This document shows, piece by piece, positions 8,770 to 17,981 of a stretch of 64,000 nt of DNA. The first letter of the stretch is position 1; every line of letters begins with the position of its first letter. The notes under the pieces were generated by a model. That model saw only the letters and a list, made by a program, of their open reading frames with translations. It ran no database searches and was not told where the DNA came from. A program made the translations under genes and the position numbers. Source of the DNA: Erwinia phyllosphaerae (lineage in GTDB: Bacteria; Pseudomonadota; Gammaproteobacteria; Enterobacterales; Enterobacteriaceae); NCBI RefSeq assembly GCF_019132875.1, contig NZ_JAHSPF010000007.1, positions 1 to 64,000 on the forward strand, written 5' to 3'.

Positions 8770-8801
8770 AGCTTAACTCCTTAATAATCTGACGTTTCTA
8801 A

Positions 8802-8813
8802 GATAATGATAAA
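8802..8813 (-). promoter_or_regulatory. Candidate Fur site upstream of gpmA
   Basis: GATAATGATAAA matches the first 11 bases of the Fur consensus (GATAATGATAATCATTATC); the second half is not conserved. From memory gpmA is reported as Fur-regulated in E. coli. Weak on sequence alone. Confidence 0.3.
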
Positions 8814-8915
8814 GCGAAAATTGCCGACGCAATTCTAACTGGCCATTACCATAGCGGAAATCTTCATCGCAGGTAAGCCCGCGGCCTACGCGATGCACGT
8901 TTTTCATGCGTTTAA

Positions 8916-9950
8916 TCAAACTGCCGTTAGGCGGTAGCGCGTCACGGACTGATACGATTCACCTGGCTGTAGCCAGCAGTCGGGCTGCGGCCATTCGGCA
9001 TGATTAGGCGAGTCGGGCAGAAACTCGCTTTCCAGCGCTATACCCTGAAAGGCAGTATAGACGCCCTGTTCCCGAGCCGGTGTGCCTTCCAGATAATTAC
9101 CTGAATAGAGCTGTAGCGCGGGTGCGGTGGTAAAGACGCTAAGCTTTAACCTGCCGTCGGCCGACCACAGCTCGGCGTTGGGAGCATCCCTGTCGGTGCT
9201 GTTCAGCAAGAAGGCGTGATCGTAGCCTTTAACCGCCCGCTGATCGCTATCCAGCAGGAAGTCGCGCGCCACGCTTTTCGCTTCTCTGAAATCGAATCCC
9301 GTATCGGTTACGTCGGTAAGCTCGCTGTTGGGGATGCCTTCACTGTCGACCGGCAAATAGTAGTCGGCATGCAAACGCAGTCGATGATGGCGCGCGTCGG
9401 CATGCTCCGCATCCAGGTTGAAATAGGCGTGATTGGTCAGGTTGACCGGACAGGCTTTATCCACCGTTGCGTGATAATGAATAGAGAGCGTGTTGTCATC
9501 TTCCAGACGGTAGAGCAGCGTCACGGTCAGGTTACCCGGATAGCCCTGGTCGCCATCGGGCGAATGAAGTTGATACTCCACCTCCTGGCAGGCCTGGCGC
9601 ACGATCTGCCAGCGACGACTGTTAAACCCGTCTGGGCCGCCGTGAAGCTGGTGGCTGCCCTGATTGGCCACCAGCTGCCAGCTTTTGCCCTGGTGACTGA
9701 TAGTCGCACTGGCGATGCGGTTGGCATAGCGTCCTACCGTCGCGCCAAGGTAAGCGGTCTGATTAAGATAGTCAGAAGGCGTGGCGCAGCCCAGCAGCGC
9801 CTCGCGCACGCTGCCATCCTTCATCGGAACGCGAGCGGAAAGCCAGGTTGCGCCCCAGTCCATAAAAGTGACGACCATTCCGCCCGCGTTGCGCAGCGTG
9901 GTGATACGCCACGGCTGGCCGTCAGGCGCGTGGGCTTTGTCGGTCAGCAT
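8916..9950 (-). CDS. galM: Galactose mutarotase (aldose 1-epimerase) GalM
   Basis: Converts beta- to alpha-D-galactose for the Leloir pathway; 344 aa, usual length. GRYANRI (about 76-82), the [12 protein letters not shown] loop, [10 protein letters not shown] with the catalytic-acid histidine, and the late [13 protein letters not shown] with the catalytic glutamate are seen. Its start overlaps the end of galK by seven bases, so the two are translationally coupled. Confidence 0.95.
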   Translation of the reverse strand: MLTDKAHAPDGQPWRITTLRNAGGMVVTFMDWGATWLSARVPMKDGSVREALLGCATPSDYLNQTAYLGATVGRYANRIASATISHQGKSWQLVANQGSHQLHGGPDGFNSRRWQIVRQACQEVEYQLHSPDGDQGYPGNLTVTLLYRLEDDNTLSIHYHATVDKACPVNLTNHAYFNLDAEHADARHHRLRLHADYYLPVDSEGIPNSELTDVTDTGFDFREAKSVARDFLLDSDQRAVKGYDHAFLLNSTDRDAPNAELWSADGRLKLSVFTTAPALQLYSGNYLEGTPAREQGVYTAFQGIALESEFLPDSPNHAEWPQPDCWLQPGESYQSVTRYRLTAV

Positions 9951-11092
9951 TGGCTTGCACCCTCAGAAGCTTTGCAAACGTAAAAGGTTTCTTTGATGCC
10001 GGACTGCGCTTCATACTGCTGTGCAACCGCCGCCTTCACGCTATCGACCAGGTCCAGCGGCATCAGCGCTACCACGCAGCCGCCAAAGCCGCCGCCGGTC
10101 ATGCGCACGCCGCCGCGCTCGCCAAGGGTGGTTTTCACGATGTCGACCAGGGTGTCGATTGGCTTCACGGTAATTTCGAAGTCGTCGCGCATAGAGGCGT
10201 GCGACTCCGCCATCAGCACCGCCATGCGCGCCAGGTCGCCTTTCGCCAGCGCGTCGGCGGCTTCCAGCGTGCGGGCATTTTCCGTCAGGACGTGACGCAC
10301 GCGTTTGGCTACCAGCGGCTCCAGCTCGTGCTCCATCGCAGCAAACTGCGCCAGCTCAACGTCGCGCAACGAGGTTTTACCAAAGAATTTTGCGCCCGCT
10401 TCACACTGCTGACGACGGGTATTGTATTCACTGCCTACCAGGTTACGACGGAAGTTAGAGTTGATAATCACCACGGCGATATCTTCCGGCATCGGCACCG
10501 GACGCGTCCCCAGCGTACGGCAGTCAAGCAGCATAGCGTGATCTTTCTCACCCAGCGCTGAAATCAGCTGGTCCATGATGCCGCAGTTACAGCCGACAAA
10601 CTGGTTTTCCGCTTCCTGGCCGTTAACGGCAATTTGCGCGCCGTCCAGCGGCAGATCGTACAGATGGCGGAACACGGTACCGACCGCCACTTCCAGCGAA
10701 GCGGAAGAGCTCAGACCCGCGCCCTGCGGCACGTCGCCTGCAATTACCATATCTACGCCGCCAAAGTCGCCGTTGCGCTTTTGCAGGTGTTTTACCACGC
10801 CGCGCACGTAGTTTGACCACATCTGCGTGTCATGCGGAACAATCTCTTCATCCAGCGAGAAAATGTCTTCCTGATTTTCATAATCGGCGGCGATGACGCG
10901 CACTTTGCGGTCGTCGCGCTTTGCGCAGGCGATCACGGTCTGATAGTCGATAGCGCAGGGCAGTACAAAGCCATCGTTATAATCGGTATGCTCGCCGATC
11001 AGGTTAACGCGGCCCGGGGCCTGAATCATCTGCGGGGCGGCATAGCCAAATTTTTCACTGAAAATCTGTTGGGTCAGGGCTTTTAAAGTCAT
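9944..11092 (-). CDS. galK: Galactokinase GalK
   Basis: Phosphorylates alpha-D-galactose at C1 with ATP; 382 aa, as in E. coli. GHMP-kinase motifs: [16 protein letters not shown] (about 27-42), the ATP-binding [15 protein letters not shown] and the C-terminal [13 protein letters not shown]. Two bases separate it from galT and it overlaps galM, so galTKM is one operon. Confidence 0.97.
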   Translation of the reverse strand: MTLKALTQQIFSEKFGYAAPQMIQAPGRVNLIGEHTDYNDGFVLPCAIDYQTVIACAKRDDRKVRVIAADYENQEDIFSLDEEIVPHDTQMWSNYVRGVVKHLQKRNGDFGGVDMVIAGDVPQGAGLSSSASLEVAVGTVFRHLYDLPLDGAQIAVNGQEAENQFVGCNCGIMDQLISALGEKDHAMLLDCRTLGTRPVPMPEDIAVVIINSNFRRNLVGSEYNTRRQQCEAGAKFFGKTSLRDVELAQFAAMEHELEPLVAKRVRHVLTENARTLEAADALAKGDLARMAVLMAESHASMRDDFEITVKPIDTLVDIVKTTLGERGGVRMTGGGFGGCVVALMPLDLVDSVKAAVAQQYEAQSGIKETFYVCKASEGASQC

Positions 11093-11094
11093 GG

Positions 11095-12141
11095 TTATGC
11101 TCCGGTCTCGCGGAAATGAATATCGCTAACGGCACGCAGACGCTCGGCAGCCTGCTCCGCTGTTAAATCACGTTGGGTTTCGGCCAGCATTTCGTAACCG
11201 ACCATAAATTTGCGTACCGTCGCGGAACGCAGCAGTGGCGGATAAAAATGGGCGTGCAGCTGCCAGTGATCGTTGGCATCGTCGTTAAAAGGTGCGCCGT
11301 GCCAGCCCATCGAATAGGGGAAAGAGCACTGGAACAGGTTGTCATAGCGGCTGGTTAACTTCTTCAGCGCCACGGCCAGATCGCTGCGCTGCTCGTCCGT
11401 TAAGTCCGTCAGGCGTTTAACGTGCGCTTTTGGCAGCAGCAGCGTTTCAAACGGCCAGGCCGCCCACCACGGCACCACGGCCAGCCAGTGTTCGGTCTCA
11501 ACCACGGTACGGCTACCGTCGTTCAGCTCGCGACGCGTGTAATCCACCAGCATCGGCGACTGGTGTTTTGCAAAATAGGCACGCTGTAAATCGTCCTCGC
11601 GCTTAGCTTCGTTAGGCAGAAAACTGTTAGCCCAGACCTGACCATGCGGATGCGGATTAGAGCAGCCCATCGCTGCGCCTTTGTTCTCAAAAACCTGCAC
11701 CCAGGGATAGTGCTGGCCCAGGTCTGCGGTCTGTTCCTGCCAGGTACGCACAACATCTTCCAGCGCGGTGACGGAAAGCTCCGGCAGCGTTTTGCTGTGG
11801 TCCGGCGAGAAGCAGATGACGCGGCTGGTGCCGCGCGCACTTTCACAGCGCATCAACAGATCGTCGCTTTCCGGCGCGTCCGGCGTATCGGTCATCAGCG
11901 CGGCGAAGTCGTTGGTAAACACATAGGTGCTGCTGTAGTCCGGATTTTTATCGCCGGTGATGCGTGTATTGCCCGCACACAGGAAACAGTCCGGATCGTG
12001 CGCGGGCAGCTTCTCGTGGGAAGGCGTTTCCTGCGCGCCCTGCCATGGGCGTTTGGCGCGATGCGGAGAAACCAGAATCCACTGGTCAGAAAGCGGGTTG
12101 TAACGGCGATGAGGGTGATCGACCGGATTGAATTTTTGCAT
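11095..12141 (-). CDS. galT: Galactose-1-phosphate uridylyltransferase GalT
   Basis: Exchanges UMP between UDP-glucose and galactose 1-phosphate; 348 aa, matching E. coli GalT. The start [17 protein letters not shown] at 12141 is preceded by AGGACT. The zinc and catalytic motif [10 protein letters not shown] contains the uridylylated histidine. Here galT is the first gene of the operon: galE, which heads the E. coli operon, is missing. In Erwinia amylovora galE is known to lie near the exopolysaccharide genes instead, so a copy elsewhere in this genome is likely. Confidence 0.96.
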   Translation of the reverse strand: MQKFNPVDHPHRRYNPLSDQWILVSPHRAKRPWQGAQETPSHEKLPAHDPDCFLCAGNTRITGDKNPDYSSTYVFTNDFAALMTDTPDAPESDDLLMRCESARGTSRVICFSPDHSKTLPELSVTALEDVVRTWQEQTADLGQHYPWVQVFENKGAAMGCSNPHPHGQVWANSFLPNEAKREDDLQRAYFAKHQSPMLVDYTRRELNDGSRTVVETEHWLAVVPWWAAWPFETLLLPKAHVKRLTDLTDEQRSDLAVALKKLTSRYDNLFQCSFPYSMGWHGAPFNDDANDHWQLHAHFYPPLLRSATVRKFMVGYEMLAETQRDLTAEQAAERLRAVSDIHFRETGA

Positions 12142-12228
12142 GTTAAGTCCTGATAAAACCGGGTAAGGGCAAGCCTGTAAGAAAAATAGCACAGCGCAGC
12201 GCAATAAAGCGTGATCGAGTGTGAATAA

Positions 12229-12244
12229 ATGGAATCGTTTACAC
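12229..12244 (-). promoter_or_regulatory. Downstream GalR/GalS operator
   Basis: ATGGAATCGTTTACAC matches the gal operator consensus GTGNAANCGNTTNCAC at all but the first position, and is the reverse complement of the core of E. coli operator OE. It lies about 88 bases upstream of galT and about 39 bases downstream of the inferred transcription start. Confidence 0.8.
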
Positions 12245-12264
12245 AAGATGAAAATTCCTTAAAG

Positions 12265-12295
12265 TCAGGCTTTATGGCTGGAAAATCCATAGCGG
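12265..12295 (-). promoter_or_regulatory. gal promoter core
   Basis: The minus strand reads CTATGGATTTTCCAGCC then ATAAAGCC, closely resembling the E. coli galE promoter (CTATGGTTATTTCATACC, ATAAGCC). By that alignment the start point is near 12275, giving galT a leader of about 135 bases. The E. coli CRP site between operator and promoter is not recognisable here. Confidence 0.55.
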
Positions 12296-12316
12296 CCCGG
12301 CCTTTATCGCCTTCTT

Positions 12317-12332
12317 GTGGTAGCGGTTACAC
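12317..12332 (-). promoter_or_regulatory. Upstream GalR/GalS operator
   Basis: GTGGTAGCGGTTACAC matches the gal operator consensus at all but one conserved position and is nearly identical to E. coli operator OI. Its centre is about 88 bp from the other operator and about 50 bases upstream of the inferred start, so repression by looping is plausible. From 12333 to 12540 I see only a hairpin (GAGGCAC / GTGCCTC near 12503-12520). Confidence 0.8.
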
Positions 12333-12544
12333 CTGATATCAGCAGGTTATTTACGCTGTTGAAATATGAAAGGAAAAGGGATTTTCAGAATAATCGGTCT
12401 GTGCTGGTAGCGTTTGCCCATTGATGGAGCAAACTTTGTACCAGCAAGCCCTGGCCACCTGCGAGCAAGATTGTGCTCCAAAAGGAGACCGGAACGTATA
12501 AGAGGCACGCTGGTGCCTCAATCGGCGAGGTAACGGAATAAAAA

Positions 12545-12569
12545 ATCCCTCCGGTTAAACCTGAGGGAT
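12545..12569. terminator. Bidirectional terminator after the immunity gene
   Basis: Stem ATCCCTC / GAGGGAT flanked by A5 and A7. On the minus strand the stem is followed by T5, terminating the effector-immunity transcript before the gal promoter. Confidence 0.75.
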
Positions 12570-12576
12570 AAAAAAA

Positions 12577-12906
12577 TTAAAACTCGCGCTTCACGATAAT
12601 ATATCCGTTATATCTCACGCCGCACTCGTAATCATTAGCTATAGCGGAAACTAAAAATATGTTTTCCTGACCTGTTTTATTCCGGATCGAAAACTTTATG
12701 ATTAAATTTTCCGGGTGGCTTTCGCTATAAATATTCATGTAATCTTTAACTGAAAGCCATTTATCCGGATTGGCTCGATATCTTTCCAGCGCATAATGTC
12801 TGGCCAGCGCTTCGCTTACGGGTTCATTATATAATAATTCGGTGCGGATTTTTTCTTTATCAATGCTGTTTGGATCTACTCCCATATTGTTGAACATATC
12901 ATCCAT
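12577..12906 (-). CDS. Probable Tldi1-type immunity protein, open part only (frameshifted 5' end)
   Basis: The open frame from its first ATG gives 109 aa of soluble protein without export signal and no function I can name from sequence. Its frame stays open further upstream to 13000 but has no ATG, GTG or TTG there. Adding one T to the ten-T run at 12991-13000 joins it to an ATG at 13013 that overlaps the effector stop codon, giving 145 aa with an N-terminal hydrophobic signal (MKYVIFFFILLSINCSA). A periplasmic immunity protein is what a Tlde1-type peptidoglycan effector needs. Base composition is AT-rich, unlike the neighbours, suggesting transfer. The immunity role is inferred from position and the restored signal peptide. 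Confidence 0.65.
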   Translation of the reverse strand: MDDMFNNMGVDPNSIDKEKIRTELLYNEPVSEALARHYALERYRANPDKWLSVKDYMNIYSESHPENLIIKFSIRNKTGQENIFLVSAIANDYECGVRYNGYIIVKREF

Positions 12907-13013
12907 TAGCGCAATACCTGTGCTGGACAGGGGGGATTTACAGTTATTATCCTTAACCTGTTTGGCAGAGCAGTTGATGCTTAATAATATAAAAAAAAAA
13001 TGACATATTTCAT
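12907..13013 (-). other. Out-of-frame signal-peptide segment of the immunity gene with a T10 tract
   Basis: As it stands the ATG at 13013, in an ATGA overlap with the effector stop, encodes only MKYVIFFLYY before TAA. The ten-T run (A10 on the plus strand, 12991-13000) is the break point. Eleven T would restore a signal peptide joined to the downstream frame. The lesion may be phase variation, transcriptional slippage, a decayed gene or a sequencing error. Confidence 0.7.
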
Positions 13014-13378
13014 ATTACTATTAATTCCTTGTCCAGACTGTTCCATATAAGATTACGAAAATCCCTGTCGAGAATGATACAGCCATTTGAAGCCGTACCG
13101 GGATTCTTTCTACTCTCGCCATGAATCAAAAAACCATCCCGGCCACACATGCTATTATCCGGATACGGCTTTAATCTTAGCGTAAATGGCCCTGCTTTTC
13201 GATGCGTGAAAGGAACACCAACTATCCTGTATCTCCCTCTGGGCAGCGGGCCTCTGTTTCTCAAACATTCATAATCAGGGTTGTTTTTATAGCCTGGTGC
13301 TCCCGCATATCTGGCTTGAAATTTTAATTTGCCGTTAAGATAGAAGTTCTTACTCGTTACGTTATAAGTCCATGCCAT
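13010..13378 (-). CDS. Tlde1-type (DUF2778) L,D-transpeptidase effector
   Basis: Small peptidoglycan-targeting toxin of the Tlde1 family, known in Salmonella as a type VI secretion effector that attacks or alters peptidoglycan stem peptides in the periplasm. 122 aa. The start MAWTYN at 13378 has AAGGA upstream. The family motif H-x10-S-x-G-C is complete: His86, Ser97, Gly99 and catalytic Cys100 (FLIHGESRKNP, SNGCII), preceded by GPLPRGRYRI (43-52) and CGRDG. No signal peptide, as expected of a secreted cargo. The immunity gene follows with a four-base overlap. No type VI structural gene is in the window; delivery is inferred. Confidence 0.82.
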   Translation of the reverse strand: MAWTYNVTSKNFYLNGKLKFQARYAGAPGYKNNPDYECLRNRGPLPRGRYRIVGVPFTHRKAGPFTLRLKPYPDNSMCGRDGFLIHGESRKNPGTASNGCIILDRDFRNLIWNSLDKELIVI

Positions 13379-13703
13379 AATTTTATATCCTTTTTTAAAT
13401 ACACGCTGTCCTTTGAGCCTGCGCATATAGCATCTAACAGGATCTGTTAAAATTCCAGTGGAGAGCGCCCGGAAATAAATCAAGTATGATCTGCATCAGA
13501 CAAAAGTTGACTTTATCTATAACTGGCGTACTTTCACTATAGTTTAGGGGGCGTGCGTATATAAATTAATAAATTTTCAGCCTGTTCTTTGACTTTAGGT
13601 TCTGAATATAGCCGCGAAAGCTAATATTATTAGACTGGTTATAATGTCGAGGGTCACCCTGATTTTTTTGCTATAAATATCATTTCTTACTTTTGAAAAA
13701 GGC
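13379..13703. other. AT-rich region upstream of the effector gene
   Basis: About 325 bases without a credible gene. It is visibly richer in A+T than the flanking gal and mod operons and probably contains the effector promoter, which I cannot pin down. No repeat or attachment site was recognised. Confidence 0.5.
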
Positions 13704-13730
13704 AAAAGTGCCGGAAAACCGGCACCTTTT
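13704..13730. terminator. Terminator after modF
   Basis: Stem GTGCCGG / CCGGCAC with an AAAA loop, flanked by A4 and T4; works for modF on the minus strand and possibly in both directions. Confidence 0.8.
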
Positions 13731-13751
13731 ATCGCTGGCGGGCGTGATAAG

Positions 13752-15218
13752 TTACAGGGCGTCCAGCTGATAGCGATAATTCTCGCCTTCCGGGACGAAG
13801 GTCAGGCGATGGGTAATACACTGCGGCGCGTCTTCAGCATGATGCGAAACAAACAGCAGCTGCGTTGCGCCTTCGCCAATCAGCACATCAACAAAGCGGC
13901 GCACCAGCTGACGGTTAATGGAATCCAGACCCTGTAAGGGTTCATCCAGAATCAGCAGGGCAGGATGCTTAACCAGCGCGCGGGCAATCAGCACCAGCCG
14001 CTGCTGTCCCCAGGAAAGGCTGTGAAAAGGCGCATCCGCTACCGCGCTCATCCCTAATACCTGCAGCCACTGGCGGGCCAGGCTCTGCTGGCGATCGGAA
14101 ACGGCCTGGTAGATGCCGATAGAATCAAAATAGCCGGAAAGGATGACGTTGCGCACGCTGCTGCTGACGCGGTAATCCAGATGCAGGCTGCTGCTGACGT
14201 AGCCAATGTGCTGCTTGATATCCCAGATGGTCTCGCCGCTGCCGCGACGGCGGCCAAACAGCGTTAGATCGTTGCTGTAGCCCTGAGGGTGATCGCCCGT
14301 CACCAGGCTAAGCAGCGTTGATTTCCCCGCGCCGTTTGGGCCAACAATTTGCCAGTGCTCGCCAGGATTTACCGTCCAGTCAAGATGGTTAAGAATGGCC
14401 CGATCGTTATAGGAGACGACGCCGTCACGCAGTACAATCAGCGGCGCTCCGGCAGGCAGGGTATGCTTTGCCGAAGCGTCGTCCGCTTCCGGCAGCGTCA
14501 TCCCCTGTAAGTTTTCGCTGTGCGCCAGCTGTGCAACCAGCGCTTCGGCAAGAATCGCTTCCCGAGGCCCAACGTGCGTTAGCTCGCATTCCGCCAGCAC
14601 GCCAACCTGCTCAACAAAATCGGGAATATCGTCAAAGCGATTCAGCACCAGCACTACTGTGTAGCCCTGCTGGTGCAGCTGCGCCAGCACCTGAGCCAGG
14701 TTGGCGCGCGAAGCCACATCCAGCCCGTCAAAAGGCTCGTCAAGCACCAGCAAATCGGGTTCAGCCATCAGTGCCTGGCACAACAGGGCTTTACGCGTCT
14801 CACCTGTCGACAGATATTTAAAGCGGCGATCCAGCAAAGCCGTAATGCCGAAAAGCTCGGCCAGACGCTGGCAGCGGGCCGCGTCGTGGATCTCATCCTG
14901 AACGATCTCAGCCGTGGTACGTCCCGTATCTTCTTCATCAGGGCTCAGCATATCCGTATTGTTGCGCTGCCATTCTTCCGAGACCAGCTTTTGCAGCTGC
15001 TCCAGGGAAAGACGGGCGGGGCGGACGAACTGGTTGACCAGCGTTCCCTTAGCGGCGGTTAGCTCGCCAGCCAGCGCGCGCGCCAGAGAAGATTTGCCGC
15101 TGCCGTTTGCGCCAACGAATGCCCAACTGGCGCCTGCCTGGATGGTCAGCTCGTTCAGTAACAGCGTACGGGCCGCGCTAAGATGAAACGTGCCTTGCGA
15201 AATTTGCAACGTAGACAT
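13752..15218 (-). CDS. modF: Molybdate-associated ABC ATPase ModF
   Basis: Cytoplasmic protein of two fused ABC ATPase domains, 488 aa (E. coli 490). Walker A motifs are GANGSGKSS (about 36-44) and GPNGAGKST in the second half, with Walker B LLVLDEP and LLILDEP. No membrane segment, so it is not a classical transporter subunit; the family role in molybdate homeostasis is only loosely defined. Downstream of modE in the same direction, 76 bases apart, as in the E. coli modEF operon. Confidence 0.93.
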   Translation of the reverse strand: MSTLQISQGTFHLSAARTLLLNELTIQAGASWAFVGANGSGKSSLARALAGELTAAKGTLVNQFVRPARLSLEQLQKLVSEEWQRNNTDMLSPDEEDTGRTTAEIVQDEIHDAARCQRLAELFGITALLDRRFKYLSTGETRKALLCQALMAEPDLLVLDEPFDGLDVASRANLAQVLAQLHQQGYTVVLVLNRFDDIPDFVEQVGVLAECELTHVGPREAILAEALVAQLAHSENLQGMTLPEADDASAKHTLPAGAPLIVLRDGVVSYNDRAILNHLDWTVNPGEHWQIVGPNGAGKSTLLSLVTGDHPQGYSNDLTLFGRRRGSGETIWDIKQHIGYVSSSLHLDYRVSSSVRNVILSGYFDSIGIYQAVSDRQQSLARQWLQVLGMSAVADAPFHSLSWGQQRLVLIARALVKHPALLILDEPLQGLDSINRQLVRRFVDVLIGEGATQLLFVSHHAEDAPQCITHRLTFVPEGENYRYQLDAL

Positions 15219-15294
15219 TGTTTATTCCATTTTATGCATTGTACCTGTCACTATTAATCGCCAGCGGCGGCCCTGTCAAACATGACTGACGCTT

Positions 15295-16074
15295 TCAGAG
15301 CAGCGTGGCGATAATTACCCGATCGGCATTAAAATGTGCTGTCACGGCGATGCCGGGCTGGAGTTTTTGTTCCTCTGCGCGCTGGTTGGGTAGCGTGGCG
15401 CAAAGTACCTCACCGCCGGGCAGAGTAACCAGCGCTTCGCTGTGGGTTTCGCCTTTTACCAGTTCGCTGAGCGTACCGCTGAGCTGGTTATCCGCAGCGG
15501 AGGCAGCCTGAGTGACGTCTATCCAGGGAGCTTTGATCAACACCAACACTTCCTTGCCGGTGGTCAGTTCCAGACGGTTAGCGCTCTGTTCCGTTAACGC
15601 TGCTTTGATACGCGTTGCGCCATCTGCCAGCAGTACCTCGACGTGCTGCTGCACGGTCTGAGCATCGCGCTGGACAATCGTTCCGAACAGCTGATTACGG
15701 GCGCTGGTTTGCAGCGAAAAGCGGGCGATGGCGCCTAATAAACTGCCCAGCGGCACGTCATCCTGCAACACGTCAAACGCCTTTTGCTGAATCTGTTCCA
15801 TCAGGGCATAAAGCTGGATCAGCCTCTCACCATAGGCGGTTACCTGTGCACCGCCACCGCCTTTGCCGCCCGTTGCGCGCTCTACCAGCGTTCTGTCGGC
15901 CAGCTGATTCATTTCGTTAATCGCATCCCAGGCGCTTTTATAGCTGATGCCCGCCATTTTCGCGCCCTGGCTAATCGACCCGGTCAGGCCAATTTGCTTA
16001 AGTAGCTCAATACGACGGGGATCGGCAAACAGCCGCTGTTGCAGCTTTAAAATTAAGGAAAGTTCAGCCTGCAT
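15295..16074 (-). CDS. modE: Molybdate-responsive transcriptional regulator ModE
   Basis: Dimeric repressor/activator that senses molybdate; 259 aa (E. coli 262). The N-terminal winged helix carries GSISQGAKMAGISYKSAWDA (about 32-51). Two C-terminal molybdate-binding TOBE/MOP domains follow from about residue 125 (TSARNQLFGTI and KAPWIDVT regions). The ATG at 16074 follows AGGAGC and gives the usual MQAELSLILKLQ start. Predicted targets in the window are the operators before modA and moaA. Confidence 0.95.
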   Translation of the reverse strand: MQAELSLILKLQQRLFADPRRIELLKQIGLTGSISQGAKMAGISYKSAWDAINEMNQLADRTLVERATGGKGGGGAQVTAYGERLIQLYALMEQIQQKAFDVLQDDVPLGSLLGAIARFSLQTSARNQLFGTIVQRDAQTVQQHVEVLLADGATRIKAALTEQSANRLELTTGKEVLVLIKAPWIDVTQAASAADNQLSGTLSELVKGETHSEALVTLPGGEVLCATLPNQRAEEQKLQPGIAVTAHFNADRVIIATLL

Positions 16075-16217
16075 AAATGCTCCTGCAAAAAAGGGATAGC
16101 CAAATTGTACACGCTTGTGCGCCCGTAACGTAAAAACCGCGAAAACGCACAAAAGGTCAGTGCACTTTTTTGTTCCATGGATACAATAGTTTCTTTTATT
16201 CAATAAGGAAGAACGCC

Positions 16218-16373
16218 ATGCTGGAATTACTGATTGGACTTGGGGAAGCAATCCTCATGGTACCCGTGGTGATGGCGATTATCCTTGGGCTGATCTACGG
16301 CCTGGGCGAAGTGTTTAACGTCATTTCTACTCTTGGTCACCGCAAAGACCAGCCAGCGAAAGATCGTCGCTAA
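16218..16373 (+). CDS. acrZ: AcrZ, small AcrB-associated membrane protein
   Basis: Single-helix inner-membrane peptide that binds AcrB and tunes the AcrAB-TolC efflux pump; 51 aa. The core [21 protein letters not shown] is identical to E. coli AcrZ as remembered. AAGGAAG precedes the ATG. Located between divergent modE and modA as in E. coli, with its own terminator. Confidence 0.95.
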   Translation: MLELLIGLGEAILMVPVVMAIILGLIYGLGEVFNVISTLGHRKDQPAKDRR

Positions 16374-16385
16374 AACCCCTTCCCG

Positions 16386-16416
16386 TACGCCCGGTTTTCG
16401 CCGGGCGTATTTTTTT
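16386..16416 (+). terminator. Intrinsic terminator after acrZ
   Basis: Stem TACGCCCGG / CCGGGCGTA followed by a run of T. Confidence 0.88.
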
Positions 16417-16477
16417 GCGAGCCGTCTCAACTTCTGCCTTTTTTTGCCGATAAAGATCATGACACTGCCTGGTAAAA

Positions 16478-16501
16478 CGTTATAGTGACTGCTTTATAAC
16501 G
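16478..16501 (+). promoter_or_regulatory. ModE operator upstream of modA
   Basis: CGTTATA and TATAACG form an inverted repeat spanning exactly 24 bases, the size and sequence of ModE boxes, 18 bases before the modA start. Expected to repress modABC when molybdate is plentiful. Confidence 0.85.
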
Positions 16502-16518
16502 ATACCTCGGGGAAGATT

Positions 16519-17289
16519 ATGTCTGTGAAATTACGCCAGTTATTTATCGGTGCCGTCGTGACGGCCGGCCTTGCAGGCCACGCGGTAGCGGCAGAAAACA
16601 TCACCGTTTTTGCTGCGGCCAGCCTGACCAATGCGCTACAGGATATCGCCAGCACTTATCAGCAAGGTAAAGAGGTGAAGATCGTCTCTTCATTCGCTTC
16701 TTCTTCTACGCTGGCCCGGCAAATTGAGCAGGGCGCGCCTGCCGATCTGTTTATCTCTGCCGATCAGCAGTGGATGGACTACGCCGCCCAGAAAAAAACC
16801 ATTGATGAAGCCAGCCGCTATACGCTGTTGGGCAACGATCTGGTGCTGATCGCGCCAAAAGAAGCTAAGGCGCAGCAGGTTGATATTTCTAAAACTACCG
16901 ACTGGAAAAGCCTGCTGAAGGGCCAGCGTCTTTCGGTAGGCGATCCGGACCACGTTCCGGCCGGTATCTATGCCAAAGAGGCGTTGCAGAAGCTGGGTGC
17001 CTGGGAGACGGTCGAGCCGGTGCTGGCGCGCGGCAACAGCGTTCGTGCCGCGCTGGCGCTGGTGGAGCGTAACGAAACGCCTTACGGTATCGTTTATGGC
17101 TCCGATGCGATGGCCAGCCAGAAAGTAACGAAGGTTGGCGTTTTCCCGGCTGACAGCCACAAACCCGTGGAATATCCGATGGCGATGCTGAAAGGCCATG
17201 ACTCCGCCAGCGTGACCGCGTTCTACAATTACTTAAAAGGGCCGCAAGCTGCGGCCGTGTTTAAACACTACGGATTTACGCCTCTGTGA
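16519..17289 (+). CDS. modA: Molybdate ABC transporter substrate-binding protein ModA
   Basis: Periplasmic molybdate/tungstate receptor; 256 aa with a signal peptide ending near AGHAVAA. Oxyanion-binding elements FAAASLTNAL (about 31-40), SSFASSSTLARQI and VGDPDHVPAGIYAKEAL match the family. GGGGAAG precedes the ATG. First gene of modABC under the ModE box; its stop overlaps the modB start. Confidence 0.96.
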   Translation: MSVKLRQLFIGAVVTAGLAGHAVAAENITVFAAASLTNALQDIASTYQQGKEVKIVSSFASSSTLARQIEQGAPADLFISADQQWMDYAAQKKTIDEASRYTLLGNDLVLIAPKEAKAQQVDISKTTDWKSLLKGQRLSVGDPDHVPAGIYAKEALQKLGAWETVEPVLARGNSVRAALALVERNETPYGIVYGSDAMASQKVTKVGVFPADSHKPVEYPMAMLKGHDSASVTAFYNYLKGPQAAAVFKHYGFTPL

Positions 17290-17981
17290 TATTAAGCGAT
17301 CCCGAATGGCAGGCGGTTATCCTGAGCCTGAAAGTTTCCAGCGTGGCGGTGCTGTTCAGCCTGCCGTTCGGTATCCTCACGGCCTGGATTCTGGTGCGCT
17401 GCCGTTTTCCCGGTAAAACCCTGCTCGATAGCCTGATCCACCTGCCGCTGGTGCTGCCGCCGGTGGTCGTCGGCTACCTGCTGCTGATCGGTTTTGGCCG
17501 TCGCGGCTTTATCGGGCAGTATCTGTATGACTGGTTCGGCTTCACCTTTGCCTTTAGCTGGCGCGGTGCGGCGCTGGCCTCGGCGGTCATCGCTTTTCCG
17601 CTGATGGTCAGGGCGATTCGCCTTGCGCTGGAAAGCGTCGACAGCAGGCTGGAGCTGGCGGCCCGCACGCTGGGTGCAGGGCGCTGGCGGGTTTTCTTTA
17701 CCATTACTCTGCCGCTGACGCTGCCCGGCATTATTGCCGGTACGGTGCTGGCCTTTGCCCGCTCGCTGGGCGAATTTGGCGCGACCATCACCTTTGTCTC
17801 CAATATCCCTGGTGAAACGCGCACCATTCCTTCCGCCATGTACACGCTGATTGAAACGCCGGGCGCGGAAAACGCGGCGGCCAGACTCTGCCTGATTGCC
17901 ATAGCGCTGGCGCTTTGTTCGCTATGGCTATCGGAGTGGCTGGCGCGCTGGGGCCGGAAAAGGTTGGGGGGCGCATGCTAG
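17286..17981 (+). CDS. modB: Molybdate ABC transporter permease ModB
   Basis: Inner-membrane channel subunit, 231 aa with about five membrane segments. The EAA loop [21 protein letters not shown] for docking to ModC is clear. Starts at a GTG (17286) overlapping the modA stop, giving [11 protein letters not shown] as in E. coli; the coupling helps hold subunit ratios. Confidence 0.95.
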   Translation: MILSDPEWQAVILSLKVSSVAVLFSLPFGILTAWILVRCRFPGKTLLDSLIHLPLVLPPVVVGYLLLIGFGRRGFIGQYLYDWFGFTFAFSWRGAALASAVIAFPLMVRAIRLALESVDSRLELAARTLGAGRWRVFFTITLPLTLPGIIAGTVLAFARSLGEFGATITFVSNIPGETRTIPSAMYTLIETPGAENAAARLCLIAIALALCSLWLSEWLARWGRKRLGGAC

